This document shows positions 1 to 7,718 of a DNA stretch of 64,000 bases, in pieces. The stretch's first letter is position 1, and each line of letters begins with the position of its first letter. Origin of the DNA: Bradyrhizobium sp. 186 (GTDB lineage Bacteria; Pseudomonadota; Alphaproteobacteria; Rhizobiales; Xanthobacteraceae); NCBI RefSeq assembly GCF_023101685.1, contig NZ_CP082164.1:8184001-8248000 (forward strand), read 5' to 3'. Under the pieces are notes generated by a model. The model searched no databases. It saw nothing but the letters and a program-made list of their open reading frames with translations, and was not told the origin of the DNA. The position numbers and the translations under genes were made by a program.

Positions 1-447
1 GCCCTTGGCGCCGAACGCGACGGGCTGCCCGACGAGATCGCGGATGGTCTTGTAGGGACTGTCCGCGCGCACCACGAACATGCCGGGATTGGAATAGATC
101 GCGGTGAGGATCTTCAGCCGCACCGGCGCGCGGCCGATGCCCGCAAAAGCCTCGTAGGCCGGCTCGCCCGCGACCAGCGCGAGATCGAGCTCGCCCTTCT
201 CCAGCAGCGGAATGTTCTCGTTGCTGCCCTTGGTGTTGCGCGGGGCAATCGTCAACGACGGATCGGCCGCGTTCATCACCTCCGCAAAGGTATTGCCATA
301 GAGCGGAAAGCCGCCGCCGGGCGTCGCGGTGCCAAGACTGATCGTAAGGCTGATCGTTGTGGTCGAAATGGCCTTGTCTCCGGTTTGAGCGGCCGCGGGG
401 CTCACGAGCAGCGCCGCGGCGAGAAGTGTGATCGATGCGAATTTCAT
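1..447 (-). CDS. TAXI-family TRAP transporter solute-binding protein, 3' end outside window
   Basis: Reading leftward from the ATG at 447 gives 149 codons that run off the window edge. The product starts with a cleavable signal peptide (hydrophobic core, Ala-rich end at residue 20), then shows the TAXI-type start TISLGTATPGGGFPLYG, followed by SNENIPLLEKGELDLALV. These features fit a periplasmic TAXI solute-binding protein that feeds a TRAP transporter. The ligand cannot be told from sequence. It is divergent from the TctC-type gene starting at 555, so both binding proteins may share the roughly 100-base spacer for their promoters. Seen: the reading frame, signal peptide and motif. Inferred: transport role. 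Confidence 0.85.
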   Translation of the reverse strand, partial: MKFASITLLAAALLVSPAAAQTGDKAISTTTISLTISLGTATPGGGFPLYGNTFAEVMNAADPSLTIAPRNTKGSNENIPLLEKGELDLALVAGEPAYEAFAGIGRAPVRLKILTAIYSNPGMFVVRADSPYKTIRDLVGQPVAFGAKG

Positions 448-554
448 GATGATTCCCGGCCGCTCCGCGTCAACATCGACTTGAGACGATGTAGGCAGCG
501 GGCGGTTTTTGTGAAAGCATGCGGCCCAACGACAATAATGCAATGGGAGACGTC

Positions 555-1532
555 ATGTTGCGAATTCTGCGGAGCGCTGTTTTCGGGCTCGCGATCATTT
601 CAGGCCTGTTCAGCGCCGCGCCTCCCGCCTCCGCCGCCGACTACCCCAACCGCCCCGTGCACTGGATCATCGGCTTCGCCGCCGGCGGCCCGGTCGACAT
701 CGTGTCGCGGATCATGGCGCAGTGGCTGTCGGACCGCCTCGGCCAGCAATTCATCGTCGAGAACCGCGCGGGCTCCGGCGGCAACATCGCCGCCGCCGCC
801 GCGATCAACGCGCCGGCCGACGGCTATACGCTCTTGTTCGTCGCACCCAACAACGCGATCTCGACCTCGCTCTACAAGAAGCTGCCGTTCGACTTCCTGC
901 GCGACACCACCCCTGTCGCGAGCATCATGCAGCTCACCAACATGCTGGTGGTCGCCAACGCGATGCCGGTGAAGACCGTCCAGGAGTTCATCGACTACTG
1001 CAAGGCCAATCCCGGACAAATCTCCTTTGCCTCGTCCGGCAACGGCACCTCGGTGCACATGTCCGCGGAGCTGTTCAAGGTGATGACCAAGTGCGACATG
1101 GTGCACGTGCCCTATCGCGGCTCGGCGATCGCCTTCCCCGACATCATCTCGAACAAGGTGCAGCTGATCTTCGACAACCTGCCGTCGGCGCTGGAGCAGG
1201 CCAAGGGCGGCAACGTCCGTGCGCTCGGGGTGACCTCGCCGCAGCGCTGGCCGATCGTGCCCGATGTGCCCGCGATCGCCGAGACCGTGCCGGGATTCGA
1301 GTCGGTCGGCTTCTACGGCATCTCCGCCCCGAAGGGCACGCCGCCCGAGGTGGTCGAGATCCTCAACAAGGCCGTCGGCGAAGCGCTGAAGGACCCGAAG
1401 CTGGTCGCACGGCTCGCCGAGACCGGCGGCATCCCGAAGCCGATGACGCCGGCCGAGTTCGGCAAGCTGGTCACGGATGAGACGGAGAAGTGGCGCAAGG
1501 TGGTGGAGTTCGCGGGGGTTTCGGTGGACTAG
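555..1532 (+). CDS. Tripartite tricarboxylate transporter (TctC/Bug) substrate-binding protein
   Basis: The 325-residue product has a signal peptide ending near ASA-AD, then the TctC hallmark YPNRPVHWIIGFAAGGPVD and later VENRAGSGGNIAA, normal for the Bug family. These periplasmic proteins bind small carboxylates for the TctAB permease. No tctA or tctB lies beside it, so it is an orphan binding protein, which is common in Bradyrhizobium and Bordetella. I chose the ATG at 555 because GGGAG sits six bases upstream; an in-frame ATG at 519 has no such site and would spoil the signal peptide. The C-terminus is complete, with the usual DETEKWRKVVEFAGV. Ligand unknown. Confidence 0.93.
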   Translation: MLRILRSAVFGLAIISGLFSAAPPASAADYPNRPVHWIIGFAAGGPVDIVSRIMAQWLSDRLGQQFIVENRAGSGGNIAAAAAINAPADGYTLLFVAPNNAISTSLYKKLPFDFLRDTTPVASIMQLTNMLVVANAMPVKTVQEFIDYCKANPGQISFASSGNGTSVHMSAELFKVMTKCDMVHVPYRGSAIAFPDIISNKVQLIFDNLPSALEQAKGGNVRALGVTSPQRWPIVPDVPAIAETVPGFESVGFYGISAPKGTPPEVVEILNKAVGEALKDPKLVARLAETGGIPKPMTPAEFGKLVTDETEKWRKVVEFAGVSVD

Positions 1533-1870
1533 GGTTGGCCCGCCGCGGCGCCTGTAGCTCGCCGGCAAGACATAGGGTGACCGGCGGCCCCCTCGAATCA
1601 AAAAACGCGAAAACAACCCCATGCACAGTAGAAAAGGCGGGCGATCACAGCGAGTTACCCCGAGCGAAAATGAGCACCGCAGGGGCATTTGACTCGTCGG
1701 GCAAAACAGGCGCATAAGCGCATCATCGCCCGTTTCGGTAATTCGGAAATTACCGTCGGTGCGGTGCCGGCGTTTCGATCGGCTAGCGCCGGCATTGCAC
1801 CCTCGCCTCAGGCCCTGTAAACGGACCGCGCACCGTTGCCGGCCGCGCCTCCCGCGGCCGCCTCGCGGCG
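1533..1870. other. Intergenic stretch before the tRNA gene
   Basis: No convincing gene is seen here. The frames covering it are shadows or lack codon bias. The last part (about 1840-1870) is a GC-rich run directly before the tRNA and probably carries its promoter. Confidence 0.6.
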
Positions 1871-1946
1871 GGGCCTGTAGCTCAATGGTTAGAGCCGGCC
1901 GCTCATAACGGTCTGGTTGCAGGTTCGAGTCCTGCCGGGCCCACCA
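1871..1946 (+). tRNA. tRNA with CAU anticodon, probably tRNA-Ile2 (lysidine type)
   Basis: The 76 bases fold as a complete tRNA. The acceptor arm GGGCCTG pairs with CGGGCCC (one G-U). The D stem is GCTC/GAGC, the anticodon stem GGCCG/CGGTC encloses the loop CTCATAA, and the T arm is GCAGG-TTCGAGT-CCTGC. A discriminator A and encoded CCA close it. The CAU anticodon allows Met or Ile2. The body resembles the Ile2 type, in which C34 is changed to lysidine to read AUA, more than elongator Met. The 3' half is the probable integration site of the island that follows. Confidence 0.93.
1899..1946 (+). repeat. attL-like direct repeat: 3' 48 bases of the CAU tRNA
   Basis: These bases, from the anticodon stem to the terminal CCA, are repeated without a mismatch at 59370-59417 in the same orientation. 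Matching stops at once on both sides (G versus A upstream, A versus C downstream). An exact tRNA 3' copy at the far end of a foreign-looking segment is the classic mark of integration by a tyrosine recombinase. The intact tRNA is on the left, so this is the attL side and the island lies to the right. Confidence 0.88.
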
Positions 1947-2629
1947 ATAAAATCGGGCATTTCTTGCACGGTTGGAAGTGGACCTTTTACCAACCGCCTC
2001 AGATACGATGCTAATTTGCTCGTGTCACTTTCGTCCGTGGATCAATCTATAGCCATTAAAGGCGCCCGGCTTGCAGTGAAGTACCCTTTCGACGGAAGGT
2101 CCTGGGCGTCAGTGCTTTTATCTTGCCCTCCCATTCGCATGTTGATCGTTCTAGGATCACATCCGCTCCAATTGGCAGCGAAATCGTTACTTCTGCACTC
2201 TCACTGCATGGATAGTGCACGCCAAAAACCGACTGCACACGTACGACGAACTTCACTCCTTGCATTCCGGAAACTGGCCGGAATCACTCATTTCTCCATC
2301 CACCTCGCAATGAAAACGCCAAGAACGATGCACGTTCAAGCGAAATAAAAATCAGCTTTGGCAGTGAGGGCGGCATTGATCAAAGCCAGCGCGAGGTAAT
2401 CATAGGTGCCGCGACGTCGGGCGTAGTTCAGGAAATACCTCAATAGAACGTGAGCAACATGATGAAACTGGATCGCACTGCTAGATCGGTCCGTGAGCGC
2501 ATTGGATCACGAGCGCGTCCGGCACAGGACACCGCGCAATGCGACGCCGGGCGATCGAAATTTCCAACTTTTTGAGCCAACGCGGGCACATCTCAGCCTG
2601 CCCCCGCGAAATTGGGCGCGGGCCGTTGC
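1947..2629. other. Left island margin, no intact gene
   Basis: This is where an integrase gene would be expected, just 3' of the target tRNA, but no recombinase motif is visible in any frame. Codon use is poor and base composition is lower in GC than the neighbours. One open stretch on the minus strand, about 2336-2490, encodes a peptide containing VLLRYFLNYARRRGTYDYLA and could be the end of a lost gene; I do not recognise it. Confidence 0.5.
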
Positions 2630-2675
2630 CCTCCGAAGGCAAAGGTCACACGTTCGAATCGTGTCGGGTGCGCCA
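2630..2675 (+). repeat. 3' fragment of tRNA-Arg(CCG), copy 1 (att-like)
   Basis: The segment has the anticodon loop CTCCGAA, variable loop AGGTC, a T arm ACACG-TTCGAAT-CGTGT, acceptor strand CGGGTGC and G-CCA. This is the 3' half of tRNA-Arg(CCG). The 5' half is absent, so it cannot be a working tRNA. Exact copies sit at 58432-58477 (same strand) and 51870-51915 (opposite strand). About 47 bases following this copy also resemble those following the inverted copy, so more than the tRNA core was carried along. A tRNA-Arg integration event is the likely origin. Confidence 0.85.
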
Positions 2676-3079
2676 GATTTTTCTTTATTTTACAACGCGA
2701 TATGCGCGCGCGGACTGAAACTCCAACTCTGCCTCGTTCGAGTAAGTAAGCGACTTCGTTGGAAAATCGTCGCCGAATGCAGAGAGCTTTGTTCGGAAGC
2801 CACACACACAATAATCGTGGTGCACAAGTATCCCACTCGATACCCCACTTGCACGTTTGGTCACGGCTGATCTCGGAACCGAAATGATCGAGCATGATCT
2901 AGTGCCTTTGCACAAATCGGAGCGGTTGAGTTCCCCAAGTGCGGCCGATGCCACCATCTCGGCATAGAGGGGTACGGCTCCTCAGCAGGGGGTGCGAGGC
3001 ATGACAATGATGGTCGGCCCCAGCATCAAGAGGAAGTTTGGACAGGCAGCGGAAGCTTGCGAGATCTAACTTCCACACC
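2676..3079. other. Intergenic stretch, no gene seen
   Basis: The first 50 bases are the sequence that accompanies the tRNA-Arg fragment and are shared in diverged form with the DNA beside the inverted copy (51820-51869). The rest shows stops in all frames or weak codon bias. I see no gene, RNA or clear regulatory site. Confidence 0.5.
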
Positions 3080-3277
3080 TCAACGACCGCTTTGCGTTGC
3101 GTAGTCGGGGAAGCGGGGATCTACCAGAAGGTCATCCCGGTCGACCTCGAGAAAGCGGTGAAAGCGGTCGACTCGGTGATAGCCGGCAGCTACCTGGGCT
3201 TCTAACATTGCCTCCGATAAGCGGGACTTGTCGGCGGCGCTGAGGCCGCGCCGGACGGTGAAGGTTACAAACGGCAT
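3080..3277 (-). CDS. Tautomerase family protein, C-terminally shortened
   Basis: The 65-residue product begins MPFVTFTVRRGLSAADKSRL, with Pro immediately after Met, as in the 4-oxalocrotonate tautomerase superfamily where the freed N-terminal proline is the catalytic base. The frame ends at DPRFPDYATQSGR, where longer members of this subgroup continue for about 60 more residues. A small deletion or frameshift probably truncated it. The ATG at 3277 is preceded by TGGAGACTGGAG. It is the last gene of a co-directional set reaching back to 8999. Activity is uncertain because of the lost tail. Confidence 0.7.
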   Translation of the reverse strand: MPFVTFTVRRGLSAADKSRLSEAMLEAQVAAGYHRVDRFHRFLEVDRDDLLVDPRFPDYATQSGR

Positions 3278-3579
3278 CTCCAGTCTCCACGGTTCAGGAT
3301 ATACCAATTGCGTTGATGCGCTGAGTGCGCGCACGCCTTAGCCGCCATCAGCAATTTGAGCTACTGGTATGCCAAATAGAAAGTGGCCGGCCGATGTGGC
3401 TAAGTCCGTGATCGGGTGGGGCCCAAAATGCTATCGCTCCGATCCTCGACACAGTCACATTGAGCTGAGTGCGCAAACTACTTCACCAATGCCGGATTTG
3501 ACCAAGCTTAATCTCATCCCGCTCTAATAAGAGGCGCGCAGCGCGGCCGATCCACCCTGCGCGCCCCTTCAGCGCAGAC
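3278..3579. other. Spacer between tautomerase and OsmC genes
   Basis: About 300 bases with no supported gene. The tautomerase may have its own promoter here, since this gap is larger than the other gaps in the set. Confidence 0.4.
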
Positions 3580-4005
3580 TCACGAGAGGAGGGTGGCCCC
3601 GAAGCCAATCTCGACCTTCATCAGCTTGGAGACAGGGCAACCGGCCTTTGCTTTTGCGGCGATTGACTGAAACGTGGCCTGGTCGATGCCGGGTACCTTC
3701 GCGGTGACGGTGAGATCAACCGAGGTGATGGAAAAGCCATCGCCGTCCTTTTCGATGACGACTTCTGATTTGCTGTCGACTTGCTCCGGCACGAAGTTCG
3801 CCATGCCGAGCAGCCGGACGAACGACATAGTGAAACAGGCGGCGTGAGCCGCCCCAAGCAGCTCCTCCGGATTGGTGCCCGGCTTTTCACCGTAGCGGCT
3901 GAAGAACGTGTAGGGATAGCTTTCCAGCACGCGGCTCTCGGTCGAGACCGAGTCCTTGCCTTCACGCAGGCCGCCGTTCCAGGGGGCAGATCCAAAACGT
4001 TTCAT
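3580..4005 (-). CDS. OsmC/Ohr-type peroxiredoxin
   Basis: The 141-residue protein has the OsmC fold signature: NPEELLGAAHAACFTMSF with Cys57, and AKAGCPVSKLM with Cys123. These are the two redox cysteines that reduce organic or fatty-acid peroxides. The length is normal. The N-terminal pattern (MKRFGSAPWNGGLREGK) is closer to OsmC than to Ohr. The ATG at 4005 has AAAGGAG about nine bases upstream. It lies 40 bases behind the alpha/beta hydrolase gene and is probably co-transcribed, supporting a stress or detoxification role for the whole set. Confidence 0.9.
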   Translation of the reverse strand: MKRFGSAPWNGGLREGKDSVSTESRVLESYPYTFFSRYGEKPGTNPEELLGAAHAACFTMSFVRLLGMANFVPEQVDSKSEVVIEKDGDGFSITSVDLTVTAKVPGIDQATFQSIAAKAKAGCPVSKLMKVEIGFGATLLS

Positions 4006-4045
4006 CGCTGCTTGCTCCTTTCGTGCCGTGCATGTGTCGGGTTCG

Positions 4046-4825
4046 TCAGGCTTGCTGTCCCGCGGCGTCGAGGATCAGCCGTGTGATTTCGTCGGGATGG
4101 GAGATCAGAGAGAGATGACTGGCCTTCACCTCGATGGTCTTGGCGCCCATCCGCTTGGCCATGAAGCGCTCAAGGTCCGGATTGATCGTGCGGTCTTCCG
4201 TCGAAACCGCGTAGTAGCTCGGCTTCGATCGCCAGGCCGCATGCGTGGTCTTGCCCGTGAGCAGAGCCTTGTGGAACGGCTCCTGCACCGCGTAGAGCAC
4301 TTTTGCTTTTGCTTCCGGCAGGTCGCCCGCGAAATCGCGCAAAAATGCTTCTTCGCTGAGACGTCCTTCGTCGCCGTCGAAGACGATGCCGGCTGTCGCC
4401 GGCGGCGTCGGATAGGTTTTGGCCAAGGCCGTGTAATCCTCGCCCGCATCCGGCGCGCGCGCCGCCACATAGACGAGCGCGGAGACATTCGGATGCACAC
4501 CGGCTTCCGTGACGATCATCCCGGAGAAGGAGTGACCCACCAGCACCGTCGGGCCATCCTGCCGCGCCAGCACCCGCTGGGCTGATGCCACCGCCTCAGG
4601 CAGCGTCGTCAGCGGATTTTGCACGGCCGTGGCGTTGAGCCCCGCCGCCTGCAATCGCGCTATCACTTCGGACCAGCACGAGCCGTCGGCGAACAGCCCG
4701 TGCACAAGCACGACGTTGCTCGCCTTCGCCGGAGTTGAATTTGCGGCCATGCCACGTGTGGAGATCAGCGAAGCTGCGGCACCGGTCACGAGGGCGGCGG
4801 AAAAAGCGCGTCTGTTCATCATCAT
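4046..4825 (-). CDS. Alpha/beta hydrolase with Tat-type signal
   Basis: The product starts MMMNRRAFSAALVTGAA, a twin-arginine signal followed by a short hydrophobic stretch, so export in folded form is likely. The mature part shows the hydrolase fold: VLVHGLFADGSCW near the oxyanion hole, the nucleophile elbow GHSFSG, and a late ASHLSLISHP that can supply the catalytic His. Such proteins are EstA/salicylate-esterase-like; the substrate is not predictable. I chose the ATG at 4825 because AAGGAAGAG lies just upstream; a longer frame to 4972 lacks such a site. It follows the MCD gene by 143 bases and precedes osmC. Confidence 0.88.
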   Translation of the reverse strand: MMMNRRAFSAALVTGAAASLISTRGMAANSTPAKASNVVLVHGLFADGSCWSEVIARLQAAGLNATAVQNPLTTLPEAVASAQRVLARQDGPTVLVGHSFSGMIVTEAGVHPNVSALVYVAARAPDAGEDYTALAKTYPTPPATAGIVFDGDEGRLSEEAFLRDFAGDLPEAKAKVLYAVQEPFHKALLTGKTTHAAWRSKPSYYAVSTEDRTINPDLERFMAKRMGAKTIEVKASHLSLISHPDEITRLILDAAGQQA

Positions 4826-4968
4826 GATATCTCTTCCTTCAAGGATGGATGGGAATGTCTGGTTGCATGGCGTGGGCAGCGCAGCGCGGCGCCGGACGCC
4901 TGAGATTTCGATGTCGTGTCGCCGTTCACCGCCTTTCTGTCGCCCTGGTGCGAGCGCCCCGCATGGGC

Positions 4969-5883
4969 TCAAGCTTCGAGCAGTGCATCGACATCGGGTG
5001 AACGCACGATGGTCCCGCCACGCACGAACGCCTCATGGTTGTCCTCGATGCTGTCATGGTCGTAGAGATAGTTGACCATGATGCCGAAGGATTCCTGGAT
5101 CGCACGGCGTGCGGCGTTGCCGAGCCAATTGATCCGTTCGAGCCGCGCGCCGTTGCCGAGGTGAAAGCGCGCTACCGGGTCGACGCGGCTTCCGGGTGAC
5201 GGCTGCCGCGTCAAATACAGCGCGCACAGCCGCATCAGGGCGGGGCGCAACTTCTCGCTCTGCGCTAAGTCATGCCACCAGCCGTCGCGCTCGAGTTCGG
5301 GCAACAACGCGGTGTCGGGATCACTTCGTTCCGCAAGCCGCTGCATGAGCCAGCGCCGGAAGCCCGGCACCGGCGACAGGGTGGAGAAGCGCTCTAGTTG
5401 CGGAAACTCCGCCTGCAGCTCCTCGACCACCTGCTTGATCAGAAAATTGCCGAACGATATGCCGCGCAGGCCGTCCTGGCAGTTGGAGATCGAATAAAAA
5501 ATCGCGGTGTCGGCGCGCGCAGCTTGCGCCCGTGCGGCCTCTTCATCCGTCTCTCGTGCGAGCAGCGGAGGCATGGCTGTGGCCAACCCCTGCACCAGCG
5601 CGACTTCGACGAAGATCAGCGGCTCGCCGGGAAGCGCGGGATGGAAGAATGCGAAGCAGCGGCGGTCGAGCGCGAGGCGCCGCCGCAGATCGTCCCAGCC
5701 CTTGATCTCATGCACCGCCTCATAGGCGATCAGCTTCTCCAGCACCGCCGCCGGGGACTGCCAGTCGATCCGCCGCAGTTCGAGAAAACCGCGGTTGAAC
5801 CAGGAGGCGAACCTGTCGAATGGCCCGTGCCTTCTTTCTCGCCGCTGTCGCGTTGCCAAGGCCGCTGCGCCGATGAATTTCAT
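4969..5883 (-). CDS. Malonyl-CoA decarboxylase, short form lacking the N-terminal helical domain
   Basis: The 304-residue product matches the catalytic part of malonyl-CoA decarboxylase (malonyl-CoA to acetyl-CoA plus CO2). It has WFNRGFLELRRIDWQSPA, FFHPALPGEPLIFVEVAL, SNCQDGLRGISFGNFLIKQV, STLSPVPGF (catalytic Ser) and RFHLGNGA (catalytic His), and ends with MVNYLYDHDSIEDNHEAFV. Family members are usually about 450 residues with an N-terminal helical oligomerisation domain; that part is missing. The start ATG at 5883 overlaps the TGA of the aldo/keto reductase gene as ATGA, so the short form seems to be translated by coupling. Function may be altered; the catalytic residues are intact. Confidence 0.82.
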   Translation of the reverse strand: MKFIGAAALATRQRRERRHGPFDRFASWFNRGFLELRRIDWQSPAAVLEKLIAYEAVHEIKGWDDLRRRLALDRRCFAFFHPALPGEPLIFVEVALVQGLATAMPPLLARETDEEAARAQAARADTAIFYSISNCQDGLRGISFGNFLIKQVVEELQAEFPQLERFSTLSPVPGFRRWLMQRLAERSDPDTALLPELERDGWWHDLAQSEKLRPALMRLCALYLTRQPSPGSRVDPVARFHLGNGARLERINWLGNAARRAIQESFGIMVNYLYDHDSIEDNHEAFVRGGTIVRSPDVDALLEA

Positions 5884-6707
5884 CCGAGAGCGTCCCACTC
5901 CGGCGCGAACGGCGGCCGGACGAAGCGCTGGTCTTTCGGCAGAGCGGTGATAGCGGCGCGATCCTCGTCATCGAGCCGGGTGCCGAGCGCATCAAGATTG
6001 GCCTTCTGGCTTTCGGGACGGGCGGCTTTCGGAATCACGATGACGCCCTCCTGATCGAGGAGCCAGGCGACCGCCATCTGAGCGGCACTACAACCGTGCT
6101 TGTGGCCGAGGAAGGCGAGCGTGGGATCACTTGCCGCCCGCCCTTGCGCGAGGGGCGCATAGGCTGTCAGCGGAATCCCCTTGCCGCGCAGATAGGCGAG
6201 CATCGGCGCCTGCGACAGGAACGGGTGGTATTCGACCTGGAGGCTGGCAATCGGCGCGCCGATCTCCTCCACCGCGCGACGGAGCATCGGCAGGTTGAAG
6301 TTGCACACGCCGATCGCGCGCGTCAGGCCGCGCTCCCGCAGCGACATCAACGCTTCCAGCGTCGCTGCCATGTCCATGTCTCGTGACGGCCAATGGATCA
6401 TATAGAGATCGACATGGTCGAGCCCCAGCTTCCGCAGACTGGTGTCGAAGGCGCGGTAGAGCGCATCCGGCGCAAGCTGATCATGCCAGACCTTCGTGGT
6501 GATGAAGAGCTCGTTCCGGTTCACGCCGGACGCCGCGATGGCCGCGCCGACGGCGGTTTCGTTGTCGTACATCGCGGCGGTGTCGATATGTCGGTAGCCG
6601 AGCGCGATCGCACTCTCGACGACCGGCTGGGCGTCGGCTCCCGGCATCCGGAAGGTGCCGAGGCCGAGGCGAGGCATCGCAACACCCCGTGTCGTGATCG
6701 TCTCCAT
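5880..6707 (-). CDS. Aldo/keto reductase (DkgB-like)
   Basis: The 275-residue protein is a full-length AKR of the 2,5-diketogluconate reductase type. It is a cytosolic NADPH-dependent reductase of aldehydes and ketones. The tetrad is visible: Asp42 and Tyr47 in HIDTAAMYDNE, Lys72 in TTKVW, and His105 in YMIHWP. NADPH-binding IPKAARPESQKANLDAL is near the end. It is the third gene of the LysR-linked set, 92 bases behind the NmrA gene, and overlaps the decarboxylase start by four bases. Substrate unknown; methylglyoxal or another reactive carbonyl would suit the context. Confidence 0.93.
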   Translation of the reverse strand: METITTRGVAMPRLGLGTFRMPGADAQPVVESAIALGYRHIDTAAMYDNETAVGAAIAASGVNRNELFITTKVWHDQLAPDALYRAFDTSLRKLGLDHVDLYMIHWPSRDMDMAATLEALMSLRERGLTRAIGVCNFNLPMLRRAVEEIGAPIASLQVEYHPFLSQAPMLAYLRGKGIPLTAYAPLAQGRAASDPTLAFLGHKHGCSAAQMAVAWLLDQEGVIVIPKAARPESQKANLDALGTRLDDEDRAAITALPKDQRFVRPPFAPEWDALG

Positions 6708-6799
6708 GATGTTTTCCTTTCTCGGATTTCCTGCCGGCGGGTCGGTGCGGTCACCCTTTGCGCTGCCGGCAGGCGCAAGCCATCACAAGGGCGGCGGCG

Positions 6800-7681
6800 T
6801 CAGACGGATGCTTTGGCCTGGCTCGCCCTGACGAGTTCGGCGATGACGCTTTCGAGTGCCGTAGTGCCCTTCATGGCCGACCGGCCGTGCTCGCTGAAAT
6901 CGATCCATCCCTCGTTGAAGCCATCGAGCATCCGGATCCGAGGCAATGGATTTCGCGTTCCCTGAGAGCGGAAAATCTGCTCCCAGCTCTCGCGCGGCAC
7001 CGTCTCGACCCGGACGGTGCGCTTCAGCACCGTGGCGAAGGCGCGGGCGAGATCGTTTGGCGATATGCGTGCGGGCCCCTCCAACTCGACGACCCGCGTC
7101 CCGCTCCCGTTCTCCCGGAGAAGCGCGGCGGCCAGGTCCCCGACGTCCTGCGTCGCGACCATCGGGAACGGCTTGTCGGCCGGCTGCAGGAAGCTGCGCA
7201 GCACGCCTTCGTCGCGCGCCGAAGGAACGTCCCAAAGCGCATTCTCCATGAACCAGCCGGGCCTCAGGAAGGTGACCGACAGGCCGATCTGCTCCAGCGA
7301 CTGTTCCATCAACGTGCGCTGGGTCAGCAGGTTCTCGTGCGGCGCATCCGCGCCGATGGTCGACAAGCAGACCACCTTGCCGGGACGGGACTCGGCCAAA
7401 GCCGCCGTCACGGCCGCGATGACGCGCTTGGCCTCGGGAAAGCCGGGCTCCGGATCGAACTCGGAGGGCGGCAGGATGAAGATGCCCGCGGCGCCCCTGA
7501 AGGCAGAAGTCAGGCTTGCCGCATCGTCCATCTCGGCCAGGGCGATGTCGCCGCCCCGAGTTCTCCACTCCGCCGCCTTGGCCTCGTCGCGCAGAACGGC
7601 GCGGACGGGCTGTCTTTCGGCGAGAAGGGTGCGCGCAAGCGCGCCGCCGACGTTGCCAGTGATTCCGGTGATTGCGTACAT
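6800..7681 (-). CDS. NmrA-family NAD(P)-binding protein
   Basis: The product begins MYAITGITGNVGGALARTLL, a dinucleotide-binding GxTGxxG loop, followed by RPVRAVLRDE-like text and LSTIGAD, typical of the atypical short-chain NmrA/HSCARG group that includes quinone reductases (QOR2) and redox sensors. The start at 7681 has GGAG seven bases upstream, so I shortened the longer frame that reaches 7735. Length 293 residues is normal. It lies 37 bases behind the serine hydrolase gene and is likely in the same transcript. Role inferred: NAD(P)H-dependent reductase or sensor. Confidence 0.88.
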   Translation of the reverse strand: MYAITGITGNVGGALARTLLAERQPVRAVLRDEAKAAEWRTRGGDIALAEMDDAASLTSAFRGAAGIFILPPSEFDPEPGFPEAKRVIAAVTAALAESRPGKVVCLSTIGADAPHENLLTQRTLMEQSLEQIGLSVTFLRPGWFMENALWDVPSARDEGVLRSFLQPADKPFPMVATQDVGDLAAALLRENGSGTRVVELEGPARISPNDLARAFATVLKRTVRVETVPRESWEQIFRSQGTRNPLPRIRMLDGFNEGWIDFSEHGRSAMKGTTALESVIAELVRASQAKASV

Positions 7682-7718
7682 GATGGTTCTCCAGAAGGTT
7701 GATGTCGATCGCGCAGGC

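Noticed and set aside
600..1715. Long minus-strand frame opposite the TctC gene
   Set aside because: Arg/Asp/His-rich low-complexity translation typical of a high-GC antisense shadow; the plus strand has a signal peptide and family motifs.
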